Below are positions 25,270 through 36,569 of a stretch of 64,000 nt of DNA, piece after piece. The notes beneath the pieces are model-generated. The model searched no databases. It was not told where the DNA came from and worked only from the letters and a program-made list of their open reading frames with translations. The stretch's first letter is position 1; every line of letters begins with the position of its first letter. The translations under genes and the position numbers were made by a program. The DNA is taken from positions 1 to 64,000 of the forward strand of contig CAJQUW010007262.1 of assembly GCA_907163375.1 (NCBI GenBank), given 5' to 3'. The DNA is from Prostheceraeus crozeri. Its lineage: Eukaryota; Platyhelminthes; Polycladida; Euryleptidae.

Positions 25270-26921
25270 CAGATTGTTTCATTAAAAAATGGATCACCCT
25301 TAAACATCGCCTTAACTTCAACTTTGTCTAACTCCGCCAAACTTGAACGAATTTCTCTGAAATTTGGAAGATATGTCAGTTGTGCTTACTAATATCATTG
25401 TTGGAAATTTCAAGCATGAATATTGAGTTGTTTTCCTGTTATAGATAAAAAAAGTAGTAGATAATTTGATCTTCATTTAGCAATGTTACACAAAATCATA
25501 CCTCACTCTTATAAAATTACATTTGTTTCCTTTGTTATGTAATATGTTGTTCTACAAGCCAAAAGCTATCAAGCAAAACAAAAATAAAGAAAATCGGTCA
25601 ATCAGAGCCAGTATAGCACCATTATTCATCAACAATAATGTAACTGCTACATGTGATTAACTGGACTTCATGTTCCATAGCTTCCTGACTTCGTTGCGGT
25701 GGTGTTGGCAGCACTCCTGATTACTTTCAGCTAGAAATCTATCTCTTACCGGTTGAAAACAATACAAAGCACAAATGAACAATAACGAGATCGCATTCAC
25801 AAAAGGCAAAGTGTCAGCCTTGCTAGAACTAGGGTTTTCTTTGCGAGCTACAAGCAAGCGACTAAATGTCCCTTACACAAATGTGCATCGATGGCATAAT
25901 GATGATTTTCGACTCTGTCGTAAAGAGGGCTCTGGCCGTCCACGCAAAACATCCAAACGTAGAGACTGCCTAATTTTGAGATTTGTTAAAGTTGATCCAA
26001 GTCTCTCGTTAACTGAGATGGCTGCCCTAGACTCGTCTATTTCTAAGTCCACTATTCGTAGAAGACTTATTGAGTCGAATTTCAGGAGCTGTAAGAGGCC
26101 CTCTCAGATCGAATTATCAGATCAGCATACAAAAAGACGTCTCAGATGGGCAATGAGTCATTGTCACTGGCGAAATCAATGGGATCGGGTTGTCTGGTCT
26201 GATGAGGCATCAGTCGTCTGAAGGATAGTGATGGTCGATTGAGATTATGGATAAAATCTGATCAGGAAATTCCGAGACATTTACATCGTCCCCGGGTACA
26301 AGGTGGTGCGACTCTACTGATTTGGGCTGGCATTTGGACCAATGGCCGCTCTGAACTTCACATACAGCAAGGAACCATGAATTCTGAACGCTTTGTGAAT
26401 GTTTTACGAATGAACATTGGCCAAATGACAGATCAACTTGGTGATCCATCGACTTGGTTATTTATGGATGATAATGCTACGTGTAACAGGAGTAGTAGAG
26501 TCAACTTATGCAAGTCTCAATTAGAGCTTAGGACATTATCTTGGCCAGCTCGTTCTCCTGATCTGAATCCCATAGAAAATGTATGGAGTATTCTAAAACG
26601 TAACGTTCGTCGTTCACTGCTACCTACAGATGGCGTATCACAACTTACGTCACTGTTAAAAAGAGAGTGGAGAAAGTTAGATCAGTCAAAAATCAACGAT
26701 ATCATCGATTCAATGCCTAGACGAATTGGTAATGTCATTGACAATAAGGGCCACAAAATATTAGCTTCTTAAGAACCGTTACTGTATCATAGCTTATCAG
26801 ATTATATAAGGACATTTAAATATATGAGGGACATGAAATAACATGAAAAATGCTTTCTGTATCATACTTATGTTTTATTTAGTCAAATTTTAGGATGATC
26901 CACTTTTTATGAAACGGACTG
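25270..26921 (+). mobile_element. Tc1-type transposon, nearly intact
   Basis: Ends are CAGATTGTTTCATTAAAAAA on the left and the reverse complement of CAGTCCGTTTCATAAAAAGT on the right, each followed by GGATCA(C/T)CC. Each is flanked by TA (25268-25269 and 26922-26923), the Tc1/mariner target duplication. Length is 1652 bp. The two inverted repeats are about 30 bp with several differences, so the copy is of moderate age. Confidence 0.93.
25775..26772 (+). pseudogene. Tc1 transposase (DD34E), one frameshift
   Basis: The first frame (25775-26221) starts MNNNEIAFTKGK and carries the paired-like helix-turn-helix (GFSLRATSKRLNVPYTNVHR), GRPRKT, and the first catalytic aspartate in VVWSDEASV. One base appears to be missing at about 26218, within what would be a CC pair. 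After it the second frame (to 26772) gives GGATLLIWAGIW, MDDNATCNR with the second aspartate, and SPDLNPIENVW with the glutamate, 34 residues apart, so DD34E. The frame closes with KILAS. About 330 codons in total, normal for Tc1. Confidence 0.9.
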
Positions 26922-26929
26922 TATAAATA

Positions 26930-28430
26930 CGATGCCCTCCTACTCTTAAATTCTTAAATGCGAGTGTTTCTTTATTACCAAAAAAACCTTGCTCCAAGTT
27001 TTCCAATGAATTAATAACACAGCAAGTGATTCTCAATAAACAATCTCTCCATATCGGTGATGAAATTCTGTCGCCTCCTTCATACTGAGTTGCGACGATT
27101 CAATCAATATAATTTCAATCTCCAACCGATCTATCTAATCAAACGCTATCAACAATAGCCAATTCTAACTACGATTTCCATCACAAAACGATATTTCATT
27201 GACTATGAAAGGATATACTGTCTACAAATCGTTTCCACATGAGAAAATGGAGAATTCTCTTCGAAAAAGAGACAAAGAATTGAAGACAGTCATTGAATAC
27301 AAAGAAACCAAGGACAATGCGGTCGAGATAATGAAAATCCCATGATAAAGAATACATAGGGGAATTACCACATCTGGTATTTTAATGAAGAAGATATCCT
27401 ACAAATATTTGCTTAATTTACTCATTTATCAGATTTATTCTCAATTCATAAATTAATAAGTTAACTGGATAAACTAGATAGGTCCTAATGCAGTTAACTC
27501 AGGTTTCAACAAGTTCTGGCTACAATTAAGGAGCTTTTCGGTGCTAAATAACAGATTTTTTGAAGTTTGGGAGCTAAACTCATTCTACTAAATAGTTAGC
27601 TCCTTTGTCAGCAAGAGTGTGCTTCAAAACATTCGTTCAGTATATGCAGGACAAATTAGTCATGTGTATATCTGCATTAGTATAATCTTGGAGAGAGACG
27701 GGTTGTTTTTTTAATTATTCTTTTATTTACGACTTCTAACTGTCGATATAACGGGTGTTTGAATTTCTGTTCTGGATTTCACTTCAATGTCACCGCTGCT
27801 GTATTCAACGGATCGCTACACTTGCTACATGAAAATAATTCTTAAACTCTGAACTCCAAACTCTGTTAGGCTTAAGGCTATATCGGATTATTTACTAATT
27901 ATTCCAAACTGCAACAAAAATGAAAACATCAATATTGCTTCCTTAAACACTTCTGTTTTTACGGTTTCAACATTTCAAGAAGCAACGATTTACCTGTACA
28001 ATAATACAAGTCAATCAAGATGCTCCAAGTCGCTTCCTTCTTCTCGCAAGCACTAACGGATCCGACTTTCAAAGTGCTATTCAAAGGCAGCTGGCAAAAT
28101 GTTCGGTGATGCCATCAAAGCTTCTTCAGTGATGAAGCTTCGCAGCTGAGTCGAAGATGTCGGTTGTCTGCCGCACACTATGTCGAGGCATCCCCAAAGG
28201 GAGGCGATAGCTCAAGTCAGGACTTTGAACAGCCAAGTTGCAGGGGCATGACACAGATGTTGACAGTGTAAAGTATTGCCGACCTTATGAATTTCAATCT
28301 CGGAGTCAGATAACGAGCAAGGGGCTCCATGCTGGTCAATTGTGGTGTCAGCGCGACGATTCCAAGCAAGCCAACTATCGCCGATGGTAATCTGACATAA
28401 TTTCAATGGCTGTATTTTTACATTTGAGAG
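26930..28430. other. Unassigned intronic DNA
   Basis: No recognised gene. Minus-strand frames at 28212-28478 have no family match. The right part abuts the Penelope-like fragment and may include its decayed 5' portion. Confidence 0.35.
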
Positions 28431-28435
28431 AAAAT

Positions 28436-29260
28436 CGTTGAATTTTGATATATATCCCTTTAGCATTTTCAAAATCACATTCAGTATCCTTCAGCGTCGG
28501 CATCTTGACGCACTGATTACACTCAAGTGTAATAAGGAAACTGTAATACTTCGTCCAGATCATGGATCGGGAGTCACTAGCCTCGACCTACAGACGCATG
28601 TCGCAAAGATGATGAACATTCTTAACGATGAATCTAAATTCGTCAAAGATGAGCCTCAGCAGGATCCCACATCAGTCGTTATCAAGGAAGTAAATGCATT
28701 GATAAAGGACTTATTAGTTTGTGGGACGATTACTACTAACTGTGCAAGTCGATTGATGGAGCACGAATAATCCATACTAAGTCTCTACGGACTTCCAAAA
28801 GTGCACAAAGACTCGACACCTTTGAGACTAATTATGTCCCTATCCAGCTCACCGACCCACAAGCTGGCATCATGGATTCTGCCAGAATTCAAGGGAGTTC
28901 ACTCCTTCTGCGGTCAATTTTGTCTCAAAGACGGCTTTACCTTCATGGATCATATTCACAGCCTGCAAGATAGCGCCGGACACATGATGTCGCTGAATGT
29001 CATCCCGTTTTACCAACGTCTTCTGTGCCGAGCACTGACGTTGTGTTTGAAGGACATGCAGTTTTTATTCGACGGTGTGTGCTACCGGCAAGTAGATGGT
29101 GTCGCTATGGGTTCTCGCCTCGGCGTGGTTTTCGCTGATATTTTCATAGGATGCATCGAGCGAAAAATGAAGCACACACTCAAGAACTCTGCGAAGTGTT
29201 ATTTCCGCTAGATTGATGACTGCTTCTTTTGAATTTCAGCAAAGAAAATTAAAATAGACT
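28436..29260 (+). mobile_element. Penelope-like element reverse transcriptase fragment, decayed
   Basis: Frames at 28438-28770 and 28801-29211 read, in order, LYGLPKVHKDSTPLRLIMS (the GLPKxHK-type box), SSPTHKLASWI, FDGVCYRQVDGVAMGS (the Q-x-x-G-x-x-M-G-S box) and, after the frame closes, an IDDCF-type catalytic box near 29215. This order is typical of Penelope-like reverse transcriptases. It belongs to a different family from the copy at 53.65-57.69 kb. No GIY-YIG domain was found beside it. The fragment is clearly dead and old. Confidence 0.75.
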
Positions 29261-29945
29261 TAATAATAAGTATTATCTTAAGTGCATCAATGACTATAAT
29301 CATAAGATAGCGTCATTTACAGAAGGATTCTAAATAACCTTGAACCGAAAGTTATAGACATTTAAATTAAAAAATTATGCATGCATGCTGAAATCGAGAC
29401 ATTGGACTAAAGGAAATTAAAATAAATAAAATGCAGACCTGCCAAACTTGAAACATGAAAATCCGGGACAAATTTTATTACCGTAACTACCCGCGTATAG
29501 GACGATACCATGTATAGGACGCAGTGGATATTTGACCCTAAAAGCGATGGAAAGACTGTGTTTAAATGTAAAGCCTTTCTGACACGAGACTTTACTGACA
29601 TATCTGCCAGTATTGCTATGTCTCGAATTCTGTTAGAAATTCCTAAAAGTACTTGGCTTGCTCATGTCCTGCAAATTTCACAACGAAAGCAACAAAATAA
29701 GCTGAAAAATATTTTATTGCTGTACACGCAACAACGCAAAACAATCAAACAAAATATTATTTGTTTATTCTAATCAGAATGGGAGTGGTGAACATAAGTG
29801 GTAAATACTTTAATAAAAGGTAACAAAACTATTGAGATAAATCTATCTAGACAAATCTAACATATTTAACAAAATATTATATTTAATCTGAGGACAAAAA
29901 CTCTAACAGACTAAGAGAGTCTAAGAGTCAAAAAGTCTCCGGTGA

Positions 29946-31485
29946 TCACTTCCTCAAAAAGTCTACTGTTGCCTTTTTGCACTTCGTCAAAACAGAATCA
30001 GTTAATTGTACACCAACTCCCATCTTTTTTATCAGAAGCGCTTCGAGGGTAGGTACGGACATTGAAGCTCGGGATTCAGTCCTAACTTTTCTGACCATAC
30101 TGAAAATTCGTTCTGAATCAGCATTACTGTGGAAAATGGAAAGAATTCCCAGCATAACACAAGCCAGGTCATGATATGGATAAGTGCCATCTACATCTCT
30201 CCACGACTTGAGATGATGCCAGAAGACGTCACTCTTTGTTATCTCCACTGGCAATGGAAATGACTGATACCGACGGAAGCCGGAATGTACATTATCTATT
30301 GACTGCACAGTCTGGACACGAGAAATAAAAAATTGTAACTGATCCCAAGTTGAATCCGTGCGATTTTGTACATCTGCCACTTCGGCATTGCGAAAGAGAT
30401 CAGAGTCAATCGGGAATTTCTCAAAAATACATCTCACTGCTCTTATATAGAAAGCTTTTACATTAGTGAGGACCTCACTTTTTCCATTCCGGTTCAGTTT
30501 CTCAATTCGCGAATCACTCCCAATGAAAAGTTCACTATTAGCAAGATGATTTGTTTCTCTTTTGTAATCGATGGACCGCAGATCCTTAGCATCAGCAAGA
30601 ACAGAAGACTGCATGAACCGCGAAAGCAAATCACGCAGAAAGTTATTCAAGAGCTTGTTTGTTATATGTATCAATGGTTCGTTACTTTGAAACTTTTTGC
30701 TGAGATTGTCAACAGTAGGAAGGAACCATAAGAGAAATCGACAATACACAGCTGCGCGCTTGCTCTTCAAAAATGTGGTGATTCGAATCAATCGTTGGTG
30801 TTTGTACGTAGCCTTCTTCGTTCCCTCAGCAACACTGTCGGGAAACACAGCGTGTATGAAGCCTTCAGGACCTGCTGCTTGCTTCGAGGATTTCTCCTTT
30901 TTCTCGATTTTCTCCTCAAGTTTCGTCAGTTCAGAATTCATGAAATGCGATAGCGGCTTCCATAGATCAACAATTCTCTGCAAACAAACTTGCAAGGAGA
31001 GCCAGCGTGTAGGACAAAATTTCAGGACTTCTCTCGTCTCGTCATTAAAAAGAATTTGAAATTCTTTAAATTCTCGTTTTCTCTTACTACTATGTTGGAA
31101 GAAGTAGTAAATATCTATCAAGATCCCATCTATCGAAACTGGTAATTCACCACAGGCCTTTTTCGCCATTAATTGCAAAAGGTGGCAAACACAAGGAGAG
31201 AGAATGATAGAATCATTTTGACTCTTAAGATGAGATATCACCCCTCCTTTAGATCCTGTCATGACGTTTGCGTTATCAGATGAGAATGATATACAGTTCT
31301 CCAAAGGTATTGCCAAATCATCGAGTTTATCTTTCAACACTGAATAGATATCTTCTGCAGAAGAACCGCTGGTTTCGCAAATCCCCATCAAAGTCGTAAT
31401 TACTTTCCCACTATTAGGGGAATAGACGCGAGCGACCAAGGGATACAGCTGCTCAGATTTGTCATTACTTCCATCAGTTGCAATG
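29946..31485 (-). CDS. hAT transposase, last exon (catalytic and dimerisation domains)
   Basis: The exon follows the acceptor TTTTTTTCCAG and, joined to the exon before, reads SIATDGSNDKSEQLYPLV, where ATDGSND holds the first catalytic aspartate of hAT enzymes. About 513 codons are open without a stop. Landmarks: SSDNANVMTG (second D), CVCHLLQLMAKKA (the C-x-x-H before the insertion domain), FCPTRWLSL (the T-R-W box), then FHSNADSERIFSMVRKV, the C-terminal dimerisation motif with the catalytic E in SER. It ends VDFLRK-stop. An unbroken frame this long in a repeat suggests recent activity. It resembles hAT proteins domesticated in vertebrates (ZNF862/KIAA-type), but the intact ends mark it as a transposon. 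Confidence 0.92.
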
Positions 31486-31546
31486 CTGGAAAAAAAGAGA
31501 GATTCAGATGCATGTAAGTACCTATAATGCAGTAATGCACATGTAC

Positions 31547-31737
31547 CTGTAGGTATATTTCTTCAACAGATCGGAAGTTATTTCCACTTCTTCTTTGACC
31601 AGTGTTCTAACGATAGCTGTACTTTTTGTTCGGGCGCAACCGCATTTTTTTGCTATGGCAGAATCGGGAACCATTTTGCGCAAAACATCCCCAAAGCCAT
31701 CAGCCATTGTAAGTGGAGCGTTGCAATTTATCAGGTG
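31547..31737 (-). CDS. hAT transposase, middle exon
   Basis: Bounded by acceptor CATTTCAG and donor GTACAT. The reading HLINCNAPLTMADGFGDV, then MVPDSAIAKKCGCARTKSTA matches the segment of hAT transposases between the BED finger and the RNase H fold (family pattern M-F-P-D-S-x-I-A-x-x-x-x-C-x-R-T-K). It ends LLKKYTY plus two bases and joins the last exon across a 61-bp intron in frame. A second 66-bp intron separates it from the exon upstream. Two short introns in one transposase support a genuinely spliced gene. Confidence 0.85.
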
Positions 31738-31803
31738 CTGAAATGAGACAAAATCTGATACTCACATGCAGGTACTATATCTTAACGATGAATGAATAAT
31801 TAC

Positions 31804-31988
31804 CTGAGTGAACACAACTTCCGCGTTTATTACAGGGTTTTCATTTCGAGTAAAAAATTTCGTCACTGATTGGCAACCCTTGTTCATTTCTACAGAACTT
31901 TTGTGTTTGGATGGGTCCACATCCATTTGAGATTGCGGAAACCGTGCTGTGTCTGAACGCCGGCTGCGGTTTTGTGCATTTACAATTG
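31804..31988 (-). CDS. hAT transposase, upstream exon
   Basis: The frame reads AIVNAQNRSRRSDTARFPQS, MDVDPSKHK, then TKFFTRNENPVINAEVVFTQ, ending at donor GTAATT (31803). NAEVVFTQ followed by HLINCNAPL fits the usual hAT linker after the BED finger. The start near 31988 is set by a candidate AG acceptor just after an in-frame stop and is uncertain. The exon with the BED-type finger should lie further up, between 32.0 and 33.4 kb, but was not recognised; inserted small elements occupy part of that space. Confidence 0.6.
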
Positions 31989-32155
31989 CTTATGCACCTA
32001 TCTTCAAATATATGAGCATGTAAGCAGTACGAAAATAGAAAGAGCAAGTCCTGCGAACCTAATCAATCGCTTGTCAGATGATTTTAGCTAGTGCAGCATT
32101 AGCAATGTTTGGCCTAGCTTCAGTTGTGAAATGAGACGTGTATTTTTCATGTGCT

Positions 32156-32514
32156 GCTCACGCCAACGTTCCAATATTGGAACATGCATGAGAACAGCGC
32201 CATTTGCAAAATGCTTGTGTTGATGAATTGAAACAGAACAAGCATGACACTGGCCATCCAAAACCAGTAGCTGAATTGAAGTAGTACCTCCAAATGGACC
32301 TCGAATTTGAAATTTCAGCAAAAGGTTGATGAAATTGCGCTTTTTATGGCCAACCTGTTTTAGGCCCAAAGCTCATAGATGAAAGGTGAGGAGACTTGTT
32401 CTCATTTTCATGTCTCATGATCAAAATTGACCTGTCAAAATAATAAAATGCACCTCTTTGATGCTCAAAATACAAATCAATGGAAATGTTCCAATAATGG
32501 AGCGTTGGCGTGTA
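32156..32514. mobile_element. Small TIR element (MITE) inside the hAT transposon
   Basis: CACGCCAACGTTCCAATATT at the left is mirrored at 32485-32514 as the reverse complement of CACGCCAACGCTCCATTATT, followed on both sides by GGAAC. Length is about 360 bp, with no coding content of note. The target duplication was not resolved. It is nested in the hAT element, hence younger than that insertion or carried along by the family. Confidence 0.6.
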
Positions 32515-32548
32515 TGAGGTTTTATAGGCATGATAATTATCAACGAAA

Positions 32549-32675
32549 ATATTCTTCGACCGCAGTAATAATCTTCATTCCTAGACGTTTCTACCTGACT
32601 TAATCACGAGGTCCTCATAATTAAGTCAAGTACAAAACGTCGAGGAATAGAAATTATTACTACAGTCGAAATACT
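32549..32675. repeat. Foldback hairpin, arms about 55 bp
   Basis: TCGACCGCAGTAATAAT near 32551 with ATTCCTAGACGTTT and GACTTAAT pairs with ATTAAGTC, AAACGTCGAGGAAT and ATTATTACTACAGTCGA near 32620-32675. The loop is only about 10 bp. No coding content. It may form dsRNA if transcribed. Confidence 0.7.
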
Positions 32676-33609
32676 GCTAAAGTATCTCAGCATTTTCTCA
32701 AGGATGTAGTTACACATGCATGAATCGGGTAAATCGTTAAACGGTAACTTTATTATAAACGAGATTTATTGTACTGAGAAGGCAATTAGTTCAGGTTTCA
32801 GGAAATGCAAAAGCATTTATTGAATTGAAATGTGTACATGTTCAATTTATTGAATGAACGAAAAAGAAAATCCAACATACCTGAGCATTACCTTAAAAGC
32901 CAATTTCAGCCAATGGGTTATTTGAAGGTCAGTTTCAATCCAATAATGTTGAATCAATCTCTCATCAAGTATTATACAAGTCTGGCAGTTGTAGACCTTC
33001 AAATGCACACCATTCGACATCGAAGCAAAAACGGGAAACATGAACGAACAAAAACACGAATATAACAAGAACGAATGAAAACAATACTGTTTGACAAAAT
33101 ACTGTTGCATTTGCGATTCAGATAATCGAGAAAATGTACAAATAATTGCCAGAGTGATTATGCATAATTGACGTTTGCAAGTCAACAGTATGGTCCCAAG
33201 TCTTTCCAACAGAAAGATCAGTCTGAAAGCAAGATCATAAGATACATCCCACCTTATTAACAGCATTCGTCGCAAAAACTGGAATGCAAATTTGGAAAAC
33301 ACTTACTACCTTTTTAAACTCAATAGAAGGAAATACATCCGGGCTACATAATGATTAATAAAATACATCAGCGTGAAAAGACAATGCCACTAAGAAATCC
33401 ACAAACTTAATCATCATGCATGTTTCCTTATCTTAGGATTGAGCGCGCAGCGCAAATTTTTTGAAATATGCGTTCTTAAACGATCTAGAATTCATCTTAG
33501 GTTAATAAATTCAAAATCCGGGACAGCATTTTAACTTTTCCGGGACAGCTCCAAAATCCGGGACTGTCCCGGAAGATCCGGGACAGTTGGCAGGTCTGAA
33601 AATGAAAAC

Positions 33610-34825
33610 AAAAATTTCCAATGAGGAGTTCCAAGGTGGTCCGTTACACTTACTAAATCAAGATCTTCTACATGCATTAGAAAGATGCGGATTCCTTAAT
33701 AACTGAGCTGGACCATTACCTGCAATACTGATAGTTTTATTGAACTCAAACCTGACCCAAACAAAACAGCAGAATACGTTGGGGCAGCCTTCATACACTT
33801 GCAAATAAGGGTTAGTGACGACGTTGGTATTCCAAAGCCGTACAGACTCGATCTCAATACCTGAGGACCGAAACGCGGCCCTTAACTAAATGACCTATCC
33901 TACTACCTTGCTAATAATTTGTATTGAGTAATTTCGCTCTGCGACTGGACGCAAAAAATCAAATCTCCTCCTGAAATGCAACTTTCGCACATTTATTCAT
34001 CGTCTTTAAGTTTCATGTACACTGCACTCCGCATCAGCGAGAGAAAAGTCAGGAAATATTTCCAACACATGCAAAACACACAGGTTAAGTGGGAAACTTT
34101 TAGCATTTTTGATAATTCGACTTTTTTTGATGGATAACTAGATTTGAGCTTTTCATCAAATGATTTTCATTTATGCTTCAACAAAAAATGTATTTATGTT
34201 CTGAGCGACTGCTCTCATGCACCTTACTGTGGATATGCACCGTTTTCAAAAATCATTTCCTATTCCAGTGCAATTTCGCATTGAAGCAGAAGGGAAAGAG
34301 ACTTCTTATTTGAGACTGTGTTTTCTCTTCTCATGCAGATGATATAAAACAGCAGAATGCATCTGCTGTTTACAAAGCAATCGATGCTCATCTACTTATA
34401 CAGAATTTTTAAGAATTCATTACACCAGTTCACAGCGCAGCATGTCAACGAGCCATCACGTACGTTGATTTCCTTAAACTGTTAGCTAATAAGCTTTAAC
34501 TTTTGCCCCGTGTTTTTACAATTCTTCTAAACATACATGCAAAAGATTGTTTTCCATATTCAGAATAATTCAAGTATACACAAAAAGATACTTTTATTTG
34601 ATTTTTTGTCTTAAACCGTAGAACGTAATGGTGTCGGGAATCTATAACGCCTATGAACGAGCGCTACAATCACTAGGAGAACAGAAATTTAGCTCACATG
34701 TCAATTATTTAGGCTAAAGTAAGCTCGAAACTTGTCACTCCGCGTGAGCGGGAGCTTCGGATAAGAGGGAAACCTCACTCTCAAACCCTCCCGCTTGTCC
34801 GGACGGCACTGCACTAATTCAGATA
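33610..34825. other. Unassigned intronic DNA
   Basis: No recognised gene or element ends. The GC-richer patch at 34735-34805 next to the SINE may be extra SINE-linked sequence. Confidence 0.35.
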
Positions 34826-34830
34826 TGAAG

Positions 34831-35014
34831 CTTTTTTACGTTACTACTCCCCATACTTGGGGCTTGGACGGTGCTGACATAGTCAGACTTATGGAGCGTT
34901 TTAGTACTTTTAGTCCGGATGCCCTTCCTGCCGACTTCCAATGACACCTTCGGGGCTCGACCTCTGGACCAAAAGATCGCTAGGCCAAGCATTTAACCAC
35001 TGTGCCACGGAGAC
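34831..35014 (-). repeat. tRNA-derived SINE, copy 2 (best preserved)
   Basis: Read on the minus strand it has GTCTCCGTGGCACAGTGGTT, AAATGCTTGGCCTAGCGATC, GAGGTCGAGCCCCGAAGG (B box), GGCAGGAAGGGCATCCGGAC, GACTATGTCAGCACCGTCCA and ends near GTAGTAACGT plus an A run. It shows the A and B boxes of a pol III promoter most clearly of the four copies and serves as reference for the family here. Confidence 0.85.
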
Positions 35015-35019
35015 CACAG

Positions 35020-36115
35020 TATATTCAGATATATGCAGTAACAGAAAATTAATTTGCAATTTAGCTGTTCATGACTTCGGCTTTTCTGACAATGATTAAA
35101 CATCTCTTGGTATTTATTACTTTTTTTCTTTATTTCTTGTTTCGCACCACTTTCATCAGAAGATTGATAGAGTTTGCCAATTTGCGATACTTCAATTCAT
35201 AGGTTGCCATAAATTGCGTTGAATCAAAGCTTCATTTCTTCAAAGGAAACATCATTGGATTAAATCAATGGTCTTATCAAGTTTATCAATCTAGATTGTC
35301 AGTTTTACAGAATCATGCTTTTCGGCATTGTTTGATGATACCCTTTCATCAATTCCTAGCTAATTTAACTAATGCGACATGAGAATAATAGCTTGGCTTC
35401 AAGCAAACTGCAAATTCTGGAAACAACTGGAAAGTTTTTCTGCCAACAACAAAACATGTCAAAACTAGCTTAGCATAAAGGAAGAGCAATCAGTTATTTC
35501 AATGCGGAAATAATAACCAATTTAGCATTCATTTAAGTGTGTTTATGTCTTGTTTAGAAATATTTCCAAAGGGAACCATTGCTTGCTGCAATATACCCAT
35601 AAAATAATTATAAGACTGTAATACAATATAATCTAGGATCCAATTATTACACTACGTCATAATCGATGCAATTAATGATCAGGTTTGTGATCCCGGACGA
35701 TGATCTGGTGAGAGACCACGATCAGGTCAGAGCCATAACCTAGATCCCATGGAAAATCCATGAAATCTGCATAAAATATAAATTCTGAGGTCAGACTATC
35801 ACATAGAGCAACTTCGCGAGGAGATTCTCAGGATGTGATGTACGGAGATTACTCAAACATTGAACGAAGTTTGCTCACTCCTTGGAATCTCGCTTGGGCG
35901 AATTTCTTTTGTGCTCAAAAACTGCAAGCATACATTGCAAATAATGAACCTGGTCTACATTTGATGTTCTATGATCGAATCATTGTAAAGGAACTGTTAT
36001 TTGTAATATTATTATGAGTTTTCAAATATTTAGAAATCGACTATGAATATTCAGACAATAAACTGGAAATAAAAAGAAAAACAAGACATTTGTCCACGAT
36101 TGTACATTTATCTGA
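35020..36115. other. Unassigned AT-rich intronic DNA
   Basis: No recognised gene. The frame at 35835-36017 has no family resemblance. Confidence 0.35.
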
Positions 36116-36122
36116 CTAACAC

Positions 36123-36560
36123 GCAAACCTGTTTTGTAATTGTAATTGCAATTACTGTAATTGATAATTATAATCAAATATACTTTCTGATGAATAATTT
36201 GAAATTGTGAACAATTACATTTTTAGCCATGTAATTGAGAAGTAGTTGCAATTACTTTGCAGTCAGCACTGTTAAATATTGATTTAACATGAAATGTAAA
36301 TTACTTTATTTTCCTCGTTGATATTGTGTTACAAACACTGCTAATAATGCGACATTGTGTTATTATACGTAGATGTAACAGGGGTACATCTGCGAGCAAC
36401 TTATTTTAAAGAAAATTAAGACGAAAGTTATTGTCAAAATCTGAATCAAGAACAGATAGCTATTTAAGAAAATGTTAAGTAATTGAATGTAATTGAAGAA
36501 AAACGGAGTAATTTGCAATTGCAATCTATTACATTTCATTAGCAATTGATACAAGTCTGT
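36123..36560. mobile_element. hAT-like MITE with 6-bp target duplication
   Basis: TAACAC lies directly outside both ends (36117-36122 and 36561-36566). The left end reads GCAAACCTGTTTTGTAATTG and the right end in reverse reads ACAGACTTGTATCAATTG, so the termini are imperfect inverted repeats of the CARACYTGT type. Subterminal AATTGCAATTA repeats occur on both sides. No coding content. End type and duplication length match the elements at 18025-20282 and 29434-33598. Confidence 0.6.
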
Positions 36561-36569
36561 TAACACTAC

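Larger units (their letters stand above)
29434..33598 (-). mobile_element. Autonomous-looking hAT transposon with 6-bp target duplication
   Basis: Left end CAGACCTGCCAA (29434 on) and right end the reverse complement of CAGACCTGCCAA (33598 inward). Both ends have subterminal ATCCGGGAC repeats, several copies on the right (33515-33585). AAAATG lies directly outside both ends (29428-29433 and 33599-33604), an exact 6-bp duplication. The 4165-bp body carries a spliced hAT transposase on the minus strand with its long last exon unbroken. Two small inverted-repeat elements (32156-32514 and 32549-32675) lie in its 5' part, which may hide or have displaced the N-terminal finger exon. Confidence 0.9.

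Noticed and set aside
32847-33302. 151-codon minus-strand open frame
   Set aside because: Hydrophobic and serine-rich without any recognisable domain, in AT-rich transposon interior. It overlaps no hAT motif, so it is not called as a gene.
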